Shown here piece by piece: positions 14,155 through 23,980 of a stretch of 64,000 bases of DNA; within the stretch, counting starts at the first letter, position 1; each line of letters opens with the position of its first letter. The translations under genes were made by a program, and so were the position numbers. The notes beneath the pieces are model-generated. The model saw nothing but the letters and a program-made list of their open reading frames with translations, made no database searches and had not been told where the DNA came from. This DNA is from Persicaria tinctoria (lineage: Eukaryota > Streptophyta > Magnoliopsida > Caryophyllales > Polygonaceae): positions 82,342,188 to 82,406,187 of the forward strand of contig JBANSL010000013.1 of the NCBI GenBank assembly GCA_037127255.1, given 5' to 3'.

Positions 14155-14216
14155 ATCCCTAGTTAGGGTTTTGCGTTTAGGGTATAGGGTAGGGTTAGGG
14201 TTTAGGTTTAGGGATG
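14155..14216 (+). repeat. Short degenerate telomere-like tract
   Basis: Irregular TTTAGGG / GGTTAGGG units (for example GGGTTAGGGTTTAGG) form about 60 bp directly after the left palindromes. It is too short and degenerate to be a chromosome end and is an interstitial motif inside the MULE. Confidence 0.6.
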
Positions 14217-14492
14217 TTAATTAATAAAATTGAAGGTGGATTTGAATGATTTAGGGTCAAATTAAACATAACACAAGAATTGTTAAGGTTTTCATTCGGA
14301 TAATATGCGAATAAAGTTACAAGGAACGGAAAAAAAGGTTTACATTCATAATTTTAATAAAGTTGTGGAATACAATCTAGGAAAATAGTAAAGGACGACC
14401 GGCATCGGCACGAAAGGCTCTAAATCTCCCAATCTGAGCTTGAAACGGAGCATCCCATCCTTCGACGCTCGGATGATGACGTTCGACCCATT

Positions 14493-15779
14493 CTAGTGGA
14501 GGCGGCGGAAGAGGAGCGTTAGGACGCAACCAGATCTATGAGAACAAAAATTTAGAGTTAGAGTATTGACATATGTATGAAAATCGTGAATAGGTAATAA
14601 CAAAGACGTTTGAAGTCGTACCGCGGCAAAATGGTCTTGGTTTCCGATGCAGGCTACACCAAGAGTTGTTGATTGGGGAGGGTTGTTAGCAGATGCCGGC
14701 GAGATCATGGGGAGACATGTGAACGGATGATGCCAAGCTAGGACGACGAGAGGAATCTGATATACCGTCGCAAATACTAAACCCATGATGGGAAGCTCTA
14801 TCCACCGTCTCCTATCACCATGTGTGGCTCCGGCACATCTCTGGTAGTCGACGAACTGCTGGAATGGGTACTCTCCCGTATAACAACCGGCGTACAGATC
14901 GGCGTGATCCTCCAAGTGATTGCATAGTAACGTCTTGAGTTCCGGGAAAGCAGTCTCGCCGATCGGTGATGTCAAAGCCGCCAAAGCACGGTAGCCACAA
15001 TGACCATCTGCAGCAGTGTCCCTCACCCTCTCAATATGACCGAACATGAAGGGATCAACGTTGTTTCGACCCCAGTTGAACCCTCCGAACACATCATCAC
15101 GTCCACGTCGAGCTGAGGTCGCTTGTGGACGAGGCCGAGCAGCATTTCGAGCAGCACGCGCTTCTTCTCTCTCAAACCTTTCCCTTACCTCCTCGTATGG
15201 CAACGGGTTGGTTCTGCAGGCATTCCTCGACCCCCGGGGCCTCCCCTTCCTTCGGACGCTTGCTGATGAGGGTGGGTGCAGCTCATCCTCGCATACATCG
15301 TTGGAAGCCGTGTATGAAGATGACAGCTCATACGGAAGTGGGGTGTCGTCGAGGTCAGTCCATGTCAAATCCATCCAGAACGGGTGGATGTCCTCAGCGG
15401 GTATCGGAGTGTCGGAGTTGACGTATGCCTGAATCTCATGGACACAAGGGATCCCGTAACAAACCCTCCAATGTCGGTCCGTGCATACCGGAGGAACCTT
15501 TTGGTTCACGACGTCCTGCCACATCTTGTACAGATAATCGAAGCACTTTTTGGAGATTAAAGTCTTTACCTCATCGAAAAGGTTGACTTTATACGCCGCT
15601 GTTGGCCATTTGAATCGGTCGATCTCCAAAGCAGTTTGCAGCTCATGCAGTTGACAATCATTGACTCTATGGATTGCATCGATCACGATGCGGAAGTCTC
15701 CAAAGCAGTTCCGCCTCCTCCTCGGCCACTGCTCGGCCTCCATCGCCGGCGCCAGCCGCCGCCCCACCACCACCAACAT
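14493..15779 (-). CDS. MULE transposase C-terminal tail fused to an OTU-like cysteine protease domain
   Basis: 428 residues if the ATG at 15779 is used. The first about 30 residues run through low-complexity DNA and are doubtful. The next part matches the C-terminal end of plant MULE transposases: LISKKCFDYLYKMW, then the SWIM-like zinc motif with YGIPCVHEI, then DIHPFWMDLTW. A basic linker (KGRPRGSRN) leads to an OTU fold with the D-x-x-C box ADGHCGYRAL and a distal His in GNQDHFAAV, the expected catalytic Cys and His. OTU proteins are usually deubiquitinases. Their role in transposons is unknown. The DDE nuclease core upstream is missing. A possible frame break or intron near 14570-14620 affects only the extreme C-terminus. 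Confidence 0.8.
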   Translation of the reverse strand: MLVVVGRRLAPAMEAEQWPRRRRNCFGDFRIVIDAIHRVNDCQLHELQTALEIDRFKWPTAAYKVNLFDEVKTLISKKCFDYLYKMWQDVVNQKVPPVCTDRHWRVCYGIPCVHEIQAYVNSDTPIPAEDIHPFWMDLTWTDLDDTPLPYELSSSYTASNDVCEDELHPPSSASVRRKGRPRGSRNACRTNPLPYEEVRERFEREEARAARNAARPRPQATSARRGRDDVFGGFNWGRNNVDPFMFGHIERVRDTAADGHCGYRALAALTSPIGETAFPELKTLLCNHLEDHADLYAGCYTGEYPFQQFVDYQRCAGATHGDRRRWIELPIMGLVFATVYQIPLVVLAWHHPFTCLPMISPASANNPPQSTTLGVACIGNQDHFAAVRLQTSLLLPIHDFHTYVNTLTLNFCSHRSGCVLTLLFRRLH

Positions 15780-16110
15780 CTTCCGCCACCGCCGCCGACG
15801 CCAGCACCTCCAGCCCCTCTACCACCGCCGCCGGCTCCACCGCCACCGGCACCGCCTCCCTCGCCTCCGCCTCCGCCTCCAACGCCGCCACCGCCGCCTC
15901 GAGCACTCTCTCTCTTTCTGTCTCCATCTCTCTCTTTGGGTCTCTCTCTCTCGGTCTCAGAGGAAGGAAGGAAGACGAAGAAGAAGGAAGAAGGAAGAAG
16001 GAAGAAGGAAGGAAGGAGGAAGAAGGAAGAAGGAAGAAGGAAGGAAGAAGGAAGACGGAGGGAAGGAAGGCGTCGGGAGGAAGAAGAAAGGAAGGAAGAC
16101 GAAGAGGCAC
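15690..16110. repeat. GC-rich and GGAAGA low-complexity block
   Basis: 15690-15905 is made of CCGCC/CCTCC-type repeats and 15905-15960 of CT repeats. 15960-16110 is a (GGAAGA)n purine tract on the plus strand. All six frames give repetitive Pro, Arg, Ser, Lys or Glu strings, so the open frames here are compositional. It sits where the transposase core would be expected. Confidence 0.85.
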
Positions 16111-16138
16111 GTCCTCTTCGCCTTTAGAAGGCGGGCTT

Positions 16139-16282
16139 GCACGTCCCTAGGGACGTGCAACACGTTTCTAAGAACGTGCAGTTTTGCACGTGCTTAGGAA
16201 CGTGCTGCACGTCCCCCTTTTTTTGGCTCTCCCTCCACTTGCACGTCCTTAGGGACATGCAAGCACGTCCCTAAGGACGTGG
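16139..16282. repeat. Right subterminal palindrome array of the MULE
   Basis: One good palindrome, GCACGTCCCTAGGGACGTGC, lies at 16139-16158. Several worn copies of GCACGT...ACGTGC follow, up to GCACGTCCCTAAGGACGT near 16263. They mirror the left array and are more diverged. Confidence 0.8.
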
Positions 16283-16639
16283 GGATTTGCGGTGTATATA
16301 GCCGAAACTTTGGAAAAAAATTGAAGTAGAACCCAACTATAGTAAACCTCTTCCAACGTAAAGAAATTGATATTTTTTTTAAAAATGAGTTTTTTCTATA
16401 ATAAAAATTTCAACCAAATATAAGTATCCACCCCTTATCCACCCCTTATACTTATTATTTCAGAAGCAAAGGCTTTGTAAAAAATTGCGCCACGTGTCCC
16501 CCTCTTCACAAAGATAAGAAACTGCCTTCCCAACCCACGTTCTCCCCGTTAATGCATCGATCGTCGACTTGAAGTTGCGATCTCCTCCGACAAAAAGAGA
16601 GAGAACGGGAGAACTCAAGGGATTTGACGGGAAGAGAAA

Positions 16640-18486
16640 CACTCCGTCTTCTTCTTCCTCATTCCGGATCTCCGGTTCCCCATATCCATCAATTCGCAAT
16701 CGGCGGCTCGGTCGAAGTTCAAGGAGACTAGGAGGGACTTGCTATCCACTCCTCCACTGCCTCGGAGCCCATCACCGATCGAAGACGCCGTCGAGGAGAA
16801 ATTGTCGCTGACTACCGAAAAGTAGGTATTCCTCAATTCGAATCGATCAATTGGTGTGCTAGGGCTTGTGAAAATTTCTAGCGGTTTCATTAGTTTCATG
16901 CTAATTTGAATATAATTGAAGTTAAATTCTATTTGTTACAATTGATACCACCTTTGTTGAATCCCAACCTTTGAATTTGGGTTTTCCTGTTTAAAAAAGA
17001 TTGATAATTGATAATTTTATACACTAAATCCCCAAAGCATGAACACCCAAAATAAGACTCTAATTCTTTGTGGAAGTGGACTGTGCTGGTGGTTTTGGAC
17101 TTTCCTGTATATAAATTATTTTGTAATTTGAAGATGGAGGCTTTGTTTCTTCCATATTGATTGCTACTGATGCAATTGCTTAATAGAGATCTGTTGTTTA
17201 GCTATTTTAATCTCAGTATGCGAGTTAGGTTGAAATTAGTCGTTAGGGTTGCAGCTACAACTTACAAGCCATTAATTTTAAAGTGATCTGAACAATTTGT
17301 CGATTTTATTTATGTGATTCTGGAATTTTAGCTTACCTGTCGGATAATATGATAGCAAATGGAAACTGTAATTGCATACAATGAGGGGTGAACTGGTAGA
17401 GTTTGCATTGAATAGATGTTTGATATTTTTTTAGGGTTTTAAATTCTTAGTTTTATAATAGAATTAGATTATGCTATGTTTGTTCAGGAAACTTGTTTAT
17501 GATTTTGATAGGTATATGTGCAATTGATTCATAATTACTGATCCATGAGGTATATGGGCAACCAAAAAAGAAGGTGTGTCTGGGCACTCCTGCTACACAG
17601 TGGGTATCAGTTTACAATGCTAGGCAGCCCATGAAGCAAAGGTATCTTTTGTTCACATGTGTTGTGTATTCGGGGTGTCGTGTTTTTTAACGATAAAGTT
17701 CTCTGTTGCATCAATGCATGTCCATCGATTTACCACTACTAATTAATATTCTCTCAGTTACTGAATTCGTACTCGATTTGTCTACTGCTAGATACCATTA
17801 TAATGTTGCTGACGCCAGACTGGAGCAACATAGAGTTATTAGTGGTGAGTACACTTTGTATCCTCTCATTCTTGTGAAATATGTGAATCTTGATTTTTTA
17901 TTATGACATATCGTGCTCTTGTGTCGCACCCGATCATAGACTATATGGTGTTGAGGTGCCCTACCTATCTTCTGCAGAATCAGAGAGCAGATTTCAATCA
18001 TCAACTGAGGAAGTTGTGAATCATTAGTAGTGGTTAATCTCTAACTTTCTCTGCAATTATTCAACCTTTGATGCATAGTTGCACAAGAAAAATTTTCTAA
18101 TTTGGAATCCCATTTCAGCTCTTGGCATTATTCTTCAACACGCTACACTAACTGGAAAGGAAATTTGTTTTTTCTTATTGTTGAGATGAGCAACAATGAA
18201 TTTGAGACAACTTAGCTTATTGATCAAACAGTGTATATTGGTTCTGGGATTTTTAATGTTGAATAAAATTTTGCCCAATTGATGCTTCTTGCCTGAATGT
18301 CCAATTAATGATGCCATTGGTTCTTGTGGCAGAAATGCAAGGGGCATTGATGAGTGCATGGATGATCAGCAACAGATCAGGCAGACAAAAAAGCAATTGT
18401 TAGATTTGTCGGGGCAGGAAAAGAAACTTGACAAAACTTCTAATTCGGCAGATGTAGAAGTTCCTGCTGAAAATGGAGGCGGCTAA
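16640..18486 (+). CDS. Unrecognised small multi-exon plant gene or gene remnant
   Basis: I do not recognise this gene. Candidate exons are: about 16640-16821 ([20 protein letters not shown]), a possible 24-nt exon 17488-17511, 17550-17641 ([20 protein letters not shown]), 17792-17848 ([14 protein letters not shown]) and 18333-18486, ending in TAA. The last three join in phase with good GT/AG sites. The peptides are rich in Lys, Arg, Ser and Pro, with SP/TP sites, and suggest a nuclear protein. An alternative last exon at 17978-18027 also joins in phase. Two problems remain. The first exon has no in-frame ATG after an upstream TGA, and its phase does not fit exon 17550. It may be missing an exon or may be decaying. 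It starts about 330 bp beyond the MULE end. Confidence 0.5.
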
Positions 18487-19090
18487 AGGGAAACAGTCCA
18501 TCTTAAGGTTTGTAGTTTCTTTCCTTTTCTGCACTTATTTTACTTAAAGACGAGTAGCAAAATTTATAGCCTTTCCAAGTCTTAGGCTGCAGGAACAACA
18601 ACAATAAAAATAACAGCAACAACCCTGATGTTTTTAATGATCATGTCGACTTGCAAGGGAGCCAAAAAGCGGGTAATTGCTCAAGAAAAAGCTTTTACAA
18701 GGAGAGTGCACTACCAAGGCAGCTACATGAGGAAAAAAGTGGGGACAGCAGGTTGTATGACGGAAAATAGGAAAGGAGTAACATAAGAAAATGCCATGAT
18801 CGTGGTTTGGATTCATATCTTGGTGTTGGGGTTTAAAGTTTTATGATTTGAATACTTACTCTACTTTTTCTTGATTTTGTCAATTTTATTGGTATTAATT
18901 TCATAGCCATACTAAGAAAATAATTAGGGTCATAATTAGAATAATAACACGATTTATAAAGATTTACAAAAAATTTCACAACCCTATCATGAAATACAAC
19001 AAGGTCATAAAAAAAAGATAAAAAAATATTATTGATTGAATGTGATATAATATCATTGGACTCCGATGAAAAAGATATAGCCGCAAAACG

Positions 19091-19196
19091 GCTCATAACA
19101 CACAGTATTCGTGTTGTTCAATTTATTTTATAGGATAGCCATAGCTCATAACACACAGTATTCGTGTTGTTCAATTTATTTTATAGGATAGCCATA
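19091..19196. repeat. Tandem duplication, 53-bp unit x2
   Basis: The unit beginning GCTCATAACACACAGTATTC starts at 19091 and again at 19144. The two copies are identical or nearly so over 53 bp, implying a recent local duplication. No coding content. Confidence 0.9.
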
Positions 19197-19424
19197 ACGT
19201 GACATGTATTATTATTTTTTGTTTTGTCGTCTATTTGTTTTGCATCAAATAGACTGAGAAGTGAAATTGGCCGACTGACTGACATGTTTTTTTTTTGCTC
19301 TGTTTGAAGAGGTATGGGTAAGAAAATAAAAACTGAACCTGAGAAGTGAAATTGAGAAGTGCAATTTGCTTTGTTTCATTTAGTAGTGTAATTGAAGAGT
19401 TATGGGTTTATGAATATTTTTAAA

Positions 19425-19492
19425 GTCTATTAGCTCAACGGAAGAGCAATGTGTTATTATACACATGATGTGAGTTCGAATTCCACATAGGC
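19425..19492 (+). pseudogene. tRNA-like sequence, left arm
   Basis: 68 nt with a D-arm GCTC...GAGC containing the A-box form TAGCTCAACGGAAGAGC, a central hairpin TGTGT...ACACA, and a T-arm/B-box GAGTTCGAATTCC. The acceptor pairing GTCTAT/ATAGGC has one wobble or mismatch. It is shorter than a normal tRNA and has no clear seven-base anticodon loop, so no amino acid is assigned. Confidence 0.5.
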
Positions 19493-19832
19493 TTTCTCTA
19501 AACATATATGGCACTAATCGAGTTGTTATTCATAAACAACAATCTAAACAAAGTTGTCCTAAACAACAATATGACAACAAAGTATCACAAGACAGGAAAA
19601 GAATAAGATTAAATTTAGATTACAGTCAAAGGAAAAAACAAGGAAAAGAGGCAGTTTGCTGATCACTTATTCGAACAAGTACTCTATCATATTGTTTCTC
19701 ATACAATAGGAAAAAAAATCAGATTAGATTTATTGCTTCTATTTTTCAGCTACTGTCATTGTTTCTCATAAATTATTTCACATTTCAGATGTTTGTTTTC
19801 TGTTTGTTTCTTAGATTTGTTGTGTAGAGAAA

Positions 19833-19900
19833 GTCTATATGGGATTCGAACTCATATCATGTGTATAATAACACACCGCTCTTCCATTGAGCTAATAGAC
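19833..19900 (-). pseudogene. tRNA-like sequence, right arm (inverted copy)
   Basis: The inverted partner of the sequence at 19425 is also 68 nt and is better preserved: a perfect 6-bp acceptor GTCTAT/ATAGAC, D-arm GCTC/GAGC, hairpin TGTGT/ACACA, T-loop TTCGAAT and B-box GAGTTCGAATCCC. The 5' part resembles organellar-type tRNAs (CTATTAGCTCAATGG). The anticodon is unclear. Confidence 0.5.
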
Positions 19901-20015
19901 TTGAAAAAAATACCAGAGAATAGCAAAAATAGCACATTGCTCTTTCACATGTTTGTTGTCTGCTTGCACTTCTCAATTTCACTTGACAATTTTCTCAATT
20001 TCACTTCTCAATAGC

Positions 20016-21010
20016 AACAATAGGCAAATTTATTCACAGACAACCATACCAGAATACTTTCAAGTTAGAGAAGCAATAGCATAATATAGCCTCACATTTC
20101 ACAAAAACAAATAAGTTGACGATCAACTCTCTGCTGACTAAATAACACAAAAACCATACCAGAATACTGTCATACCATAAACTGTCATATTGTTTCTCAG
20201 AAACTTGATAAACTGGAACTCCAAAATTTTCCCAAATTTTGGACCTAAATCATACCATAATGCTGTCATACCAAATTTTGGAGCAAATTTTCCCAAACTT
20301 GATTAACTGGAACTCAAAAGATTTCTCAGAACAGTAAAGCAATATCATACTCAATAACACAACCGAAAATAGCTAAATTAAATCAGACGAATTCAACCAT
20401 AGCCCTAATCGAATCCGACATTGAACCATAGCCCTAATCGAATCCGACTAATTTTATCAAAATCAAAATCTGACATTAAATCATAGCCCTAAACGAATTC
20501 GATTAATTTTATCAAACTCAAAATCCGAACCTGAAAAGTAGACACAAATTGAAAGGAAGCAGACACAAATTGTAATCGAATCAGAAAAGAATCGAAAATA
20601 AGCAGACCACAAATTGAAATCGAATCAGAAGCGAATGGAAGCTGACCAAAAATTCGAAATCGAATTAGACCTAAAAACACATACCTTCACAGATCTATTG
20701 CGAAATCAAAGGGAAACCGGAGGGGAAGACTCGGAGGCGGCGGCGGTGGAAATCACGGACGAGGGACCAACGAAATCGAGGGGAGGACTCGGAGGCGGCG
20801 ACGGCTGCGAGGCACCAGCGACATCAAGGGGAAATCGGAGACACAACTTGACCGAGAGTGTGAGATAAGGGAGGGGTTAAGGGCTTACCGTATGAGACAA
20901 GGGAGAGGAGGAGCGGCGCCGGCGACCATCCAGTGAGGATGCGGTGTGAGCAATTGCTGAGGAAGGGAGAAACGATGCTCTAATTGATAAGGAGGAGAAG
21001 AGAAGGGTTT
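20016..21010 (-). other. Repeat-rich stretch with possible minus-strand exons
   Basis: 20150-20340 has near-duplicate pieces (ATTTTCCCAAA..., ACTTGAT(A/T)AACTGGAAC), and AACCATAGCCCTAATCGAATCCGAC recurs about three times around 20396-20510. 20690-20990 turns GC-rich. On the minus strand it reads ATGGTCGCCGGCGCC... to a donor CG/GTAAGCCC, and further along GTGAAG/GTATGTG. This looks like the first exons of a transcript, but no downstream coding exon or family motif was found. It could be a transposon promoter. Confidence 0.3.
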
Positions 21011-21687
21011 GGTAGTTCCTTCTAAGGTTTTTTTAAAAAAAGCTTAAATTTTATCTAAATTACAAAATTGCCACCGTTTTTAAATGATCATTGATTAAGA
21101 TATGGAGGGTTGAACCATAAGGTGGTTTCTATGGTAAGTGGTGTTTCCACTTGAACCTTTTGCAAATCTTCTAAGGATTTGGGTATTTTTTGCTATTCTT
21201 CCAATTATATATAGACATTGCTATCTTCTATTTATTTATTACTTTAAAGTGTTTTTTCAAGGATATTAGATGAATGAGTTTGAATATCTTCTTCAATGTG
21301 AAGTATATATTATAATAATACATGTTAGTGTGAAATCCGCGAAACTTTAAAAACCACAAAATTTTAAGTAATAACTATGTATACCAGTGAACACACCTCC
21401 TCTTCACATGTATACATGAATATTTGTTGCAATTTTTATTTGTCCTGATTAATTTTCTCATAAGAAGATGCAACTTGAAATTATAAGAAAATGGTATAGA
21501 TGAATCTATGGTATTTTTTATCAAATTGGTTTACAATTTAGACTAATTTGAGAGGTATAATATGTTATGTAACATTGAAAGTGAAATTGAGAATCCGGAC
21601 TCAGTTTTCTTATGTCAAGAACTATAATACTCTTTTTTCTTTGCTTCCAAGTAGAGCGCATGTTAGAAGAGGTGTGAAAGCGATCGA

Positions 21688-21953
21688 TCTACTATATATT
21701 CTTTATCAAATTTAGAGTATCAATTGTCTAGATAAAATAATGTGTCGAATATTTTATTTAAGATATCAAACTTGACTGTAATTATGAGAATTTTGTTTGT
21801 GATTGTAAGTGTTATTGTATTATAACGAGGGTTATAATTGATAACATGACAACAATGCAAATGAAATGAAATATATTCATAGTACGAGGGGGAACTAAAA
21901 TGGTAAATTTCAATAAAAATACTCACCCGTACAAGGTACGGGAAAAGTACTAG
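21688..21953 (+). mobile_element. Non-autonomous Helitron, 266 bp
   Basis: The 5' end TCTACTATATATTC follows an A (21687). The 3' end has hairpin CCCGTAC-AAG-GTACGGG (21926-21942), then AAAAGTA and CTAG, followed by T (21954). The TC start, CTRR end, hairpin about 8 bp from the end and insertion between A and T are the Helitron hallmarks. No genes inside. Confidence 0.8.
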
Positions 21954-22600
21954 TTAATCTTATTTCCAAGATTTAAAATTTCCTAGGCTTTTGATAAGCT
22001 AATCAAACGAGACCTAAATTGAATTTGGTGTTACAATAGAACACATTTCAGACTCGAAAATAGGAATCGGAGTATATATAGATCCTAGATTTTGGGGTTT
22101 AACAAATTAGTATAACAATACAATGGTTTGCCGTGACAAACACGTCAATGGTGTAATTAGCTTTAATTAATTCGAGGACACAGTTCGAATCCCGACCTAG
22201 TTGCCCAGCAGCTCAGCTGGACAGGACTCCTTTCTACCCTCTTTACTAATTTAATTTAATTTAATTATATATCTCCAAACATTATACAAATAATTAATAA
22301 TATGATACCCTTTTTTTTATATATAAAAAAATAATACTGCACTCCGTATCTTGTTAATCCAACCCACATAAATCGTATTAGCGGGCTTTTTTGAATTTTT
22401 ATTTTCTGAAACTTGAAAGTTGGTCTGACCAAAAAAAAAAAAAAATATCCCTGGTATGATATGAAATTATTAATGTGACCCAAAGTGTCAATTTTCAAAA
22501 TGTGTATTGATTACGGTGTTTCGCCATCATTGCAATAATATGATAGATTTTGAATCACATTTCACTTACAACTCATCTCAAAGCTTAAACGAGACATATA

Positions 22601-23536
22601 TCTATTAATATTACTAATTCTACTAGCATTTTGCTGACTTGTCACGCTCACAATTAAAGTTGAATTTTTTTATTCAAATGAGCTTTTCTTATTGGTCAAT
22701 TTCATTATGGAAACTTTAAATTATTTGTTTCCTATTTTAAATATGATTTGAATCCATTCCCTTTTTTATTTATTTTCGGTTATATTATCGTAAATATTGA
22801 GACATGTTTCCACTTTTTTTTTTCCGATTGCAATATATCTATTAATCTATCTATCTATCTATTAATATTACTAATTCTGCTAGCATTTTGCTGACGTGTC
22901 ACGCTCACAATTAAATTTGATTTTTTTATTCAAATGAACTTTTCTTATTGGTCAATATCAATATTATGGAAACTTTAAAATATTTGTTTCCTATTTTAAA
23001 TATGATTTGAATCCATTCCCTTTTTTATTTATTTTCGGTTATATTGTCGTAAATATTGAGACATGTTTCCATTTTTTTCCGATTGCAATAGATATTACTA
23101 ATTTTGCTAGCATTTTGCTGACGTGTCACGCCCACAATTAAATTTGAATTTTTTTATTCAAATGAGATTTTATTATTGATCAATATTATTATGGAAACGT
23201 TAAAATATTTGTTTCCTATTTTAAATATGATTTGAATCAATTCCTTTTTTTTAATTTTCGGTTATATTGCCGTAAATATTGAGACATGTTTCCATTTTTT
23301 TTTTCCGATTGCAATATTCTCATAATTCGTCTACATACATTACCTTATTAAATCATTTTCAAAATTTGTATCGTATCTCTTTCTAACTAATTTATAAATT
23401 ATAAAAAAATACTTTATACATATTTTTATTTTAAACATGTGTATATATTAATATAGTATTATATAAATATATAAAATGATGTTCAAATTAAAATAAATCA
23501 AGCTCTCGTGCCTTTAAGGCACGGGTATTACACTAG
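22601..23536 (+). mobile_element. Non-autonomous Helitron with triplicated 5' part
   Basis: It starts TCTATTAATATTACTAATTC after A22600 and ends with a stem CTCGTGCCTT/AAGGCACGGG (23505-23525), then TATTACA and CTAG (23533-23536) before T23537. The first about 230-260 bp are repeated three times (from 22601, 22858 and about 23088), each containing GCTAGCATTTTGCTGAC or close to it, and GAGACATGTTTCCA. It is 936 bp with no coding region. Confidence 0.82.
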
Positions 23537-23810
23537 TATTTATCTAATTAAAGAAGAAGAGATTGACGGGGAGGAAACTAATAAGTAATTCCATAAGTGT
23601 TGGTAGCAAACAAGTTTAAAGTAAAACATGAAATGGCCATTTAAATGTTACTACCAACCTACTAGTAAGTAGTAAGGATTAGATGTTTGTTGGGTGACAG
23701 CCTAAACAACTTTCCACGCCTTTGTTGATTACTTTTGTTGAATATTTTGCATGTGATTTCTACTCTTCACTAATTACAGTCTTTGCTTGGTTGCTTTGCC
23801 ATTTACCAAG

Positions 23811-23971
23811 GGTGTTGCTATATACACCGCAAATCACAAGGTTAATATTGCACGTCCTTAAGGACGTGCAAGCCTTATGTCTAATATTGCACGTCCTTAA
23901 AGACGTGCAAGCCTTTTAATCATGCGCGTCCTTAAGGACGTGCAGGATTTGCGGTGTATATAGCCGGAAGG
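23811..23971 (+). mobile_element. Palindromic MITE, 161 bp (MULE family, copy 1)
   Basis: Ends GGTGTTGCTATATACACC and GGTGTATATAGCCGGAAGG with internal CGCAAATC/GATTTGCG. The flanking duplication TTTACCAAG / TTTACCAAA matches at 8 of 9 bases. It contains three 20-bp palindromes of the GCACGTCCTTAAGGACGTGC type, two with single changes. It shares termini and palindromes with the MULE at 14001 and is an inverted near-copy of 52716-52876. Confidence 0.88.
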
Positions 23972-23980
23972 TTTACCAAA

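Larger units (their letters stand above)
14001..16308 (-). mobile_element. Mutator-like element carrying an OTU-protease gene
   Basis: A 2308-bp element bounded by CACTATATACACCGCAAATC at the left and its inverted form GATTTGCGGTGTATATAG at the right. It is flanked by TTTGAAAAA (13992-14000) and TTTGGAAAA (16309-16317), an 8/9 match that fits the 9-bp duplication of Mutator-like elements. Inside each end sit several copies of the palindrome GCACGTCCTTAAGGACGTGC or variants. It holds a minus-strand gene for a MULE transposase C-terminus joined to an OTU domain, a GC-rich low-complexity block, and telomere-like TTTAGGG sequence. The transposase catalytic (DDE) part is absent, so this copy cannot move itself. 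Three short relatives in the window share its ends (23811, 52716 and 54718). Confidence 0.85.
19339..19995. repeat. Large imperfect inverted repeat (foldback) with tRNA-like arms
   Basis: The left arm (about 19339-19500) and right arm (about 19826-19995) are inverted copies. Both contain GAGAAGTGAAATTGAGAAGT at the outer side and a 68-nt tRNA-like sequence followed by CTTTCTCTA at the inner side. The spacer is about 330 bp and AT-rich. The arrangement fits a foldback transposon or an inverted duplication. Confidence 0.7.

Noticed and set aside
14155..14216. Chromosome end
   Set aside because: The TTTAGGG units are few and degenerate and lie inside a bounded transposon.
15636..16197. Long Pro-, Arg- and Lys-rich open frames on both strands
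   Set aside because: They lie in simple repeats (CCGCC, CT, GGAAGA), where all frames stay open. No domain is visible.
22134..22215. tRNA gene or SINE head
   Set aside because: Only a B-box-like AGTTCGAATCCCGACC is convincing. The A-box side and stems do not fold.
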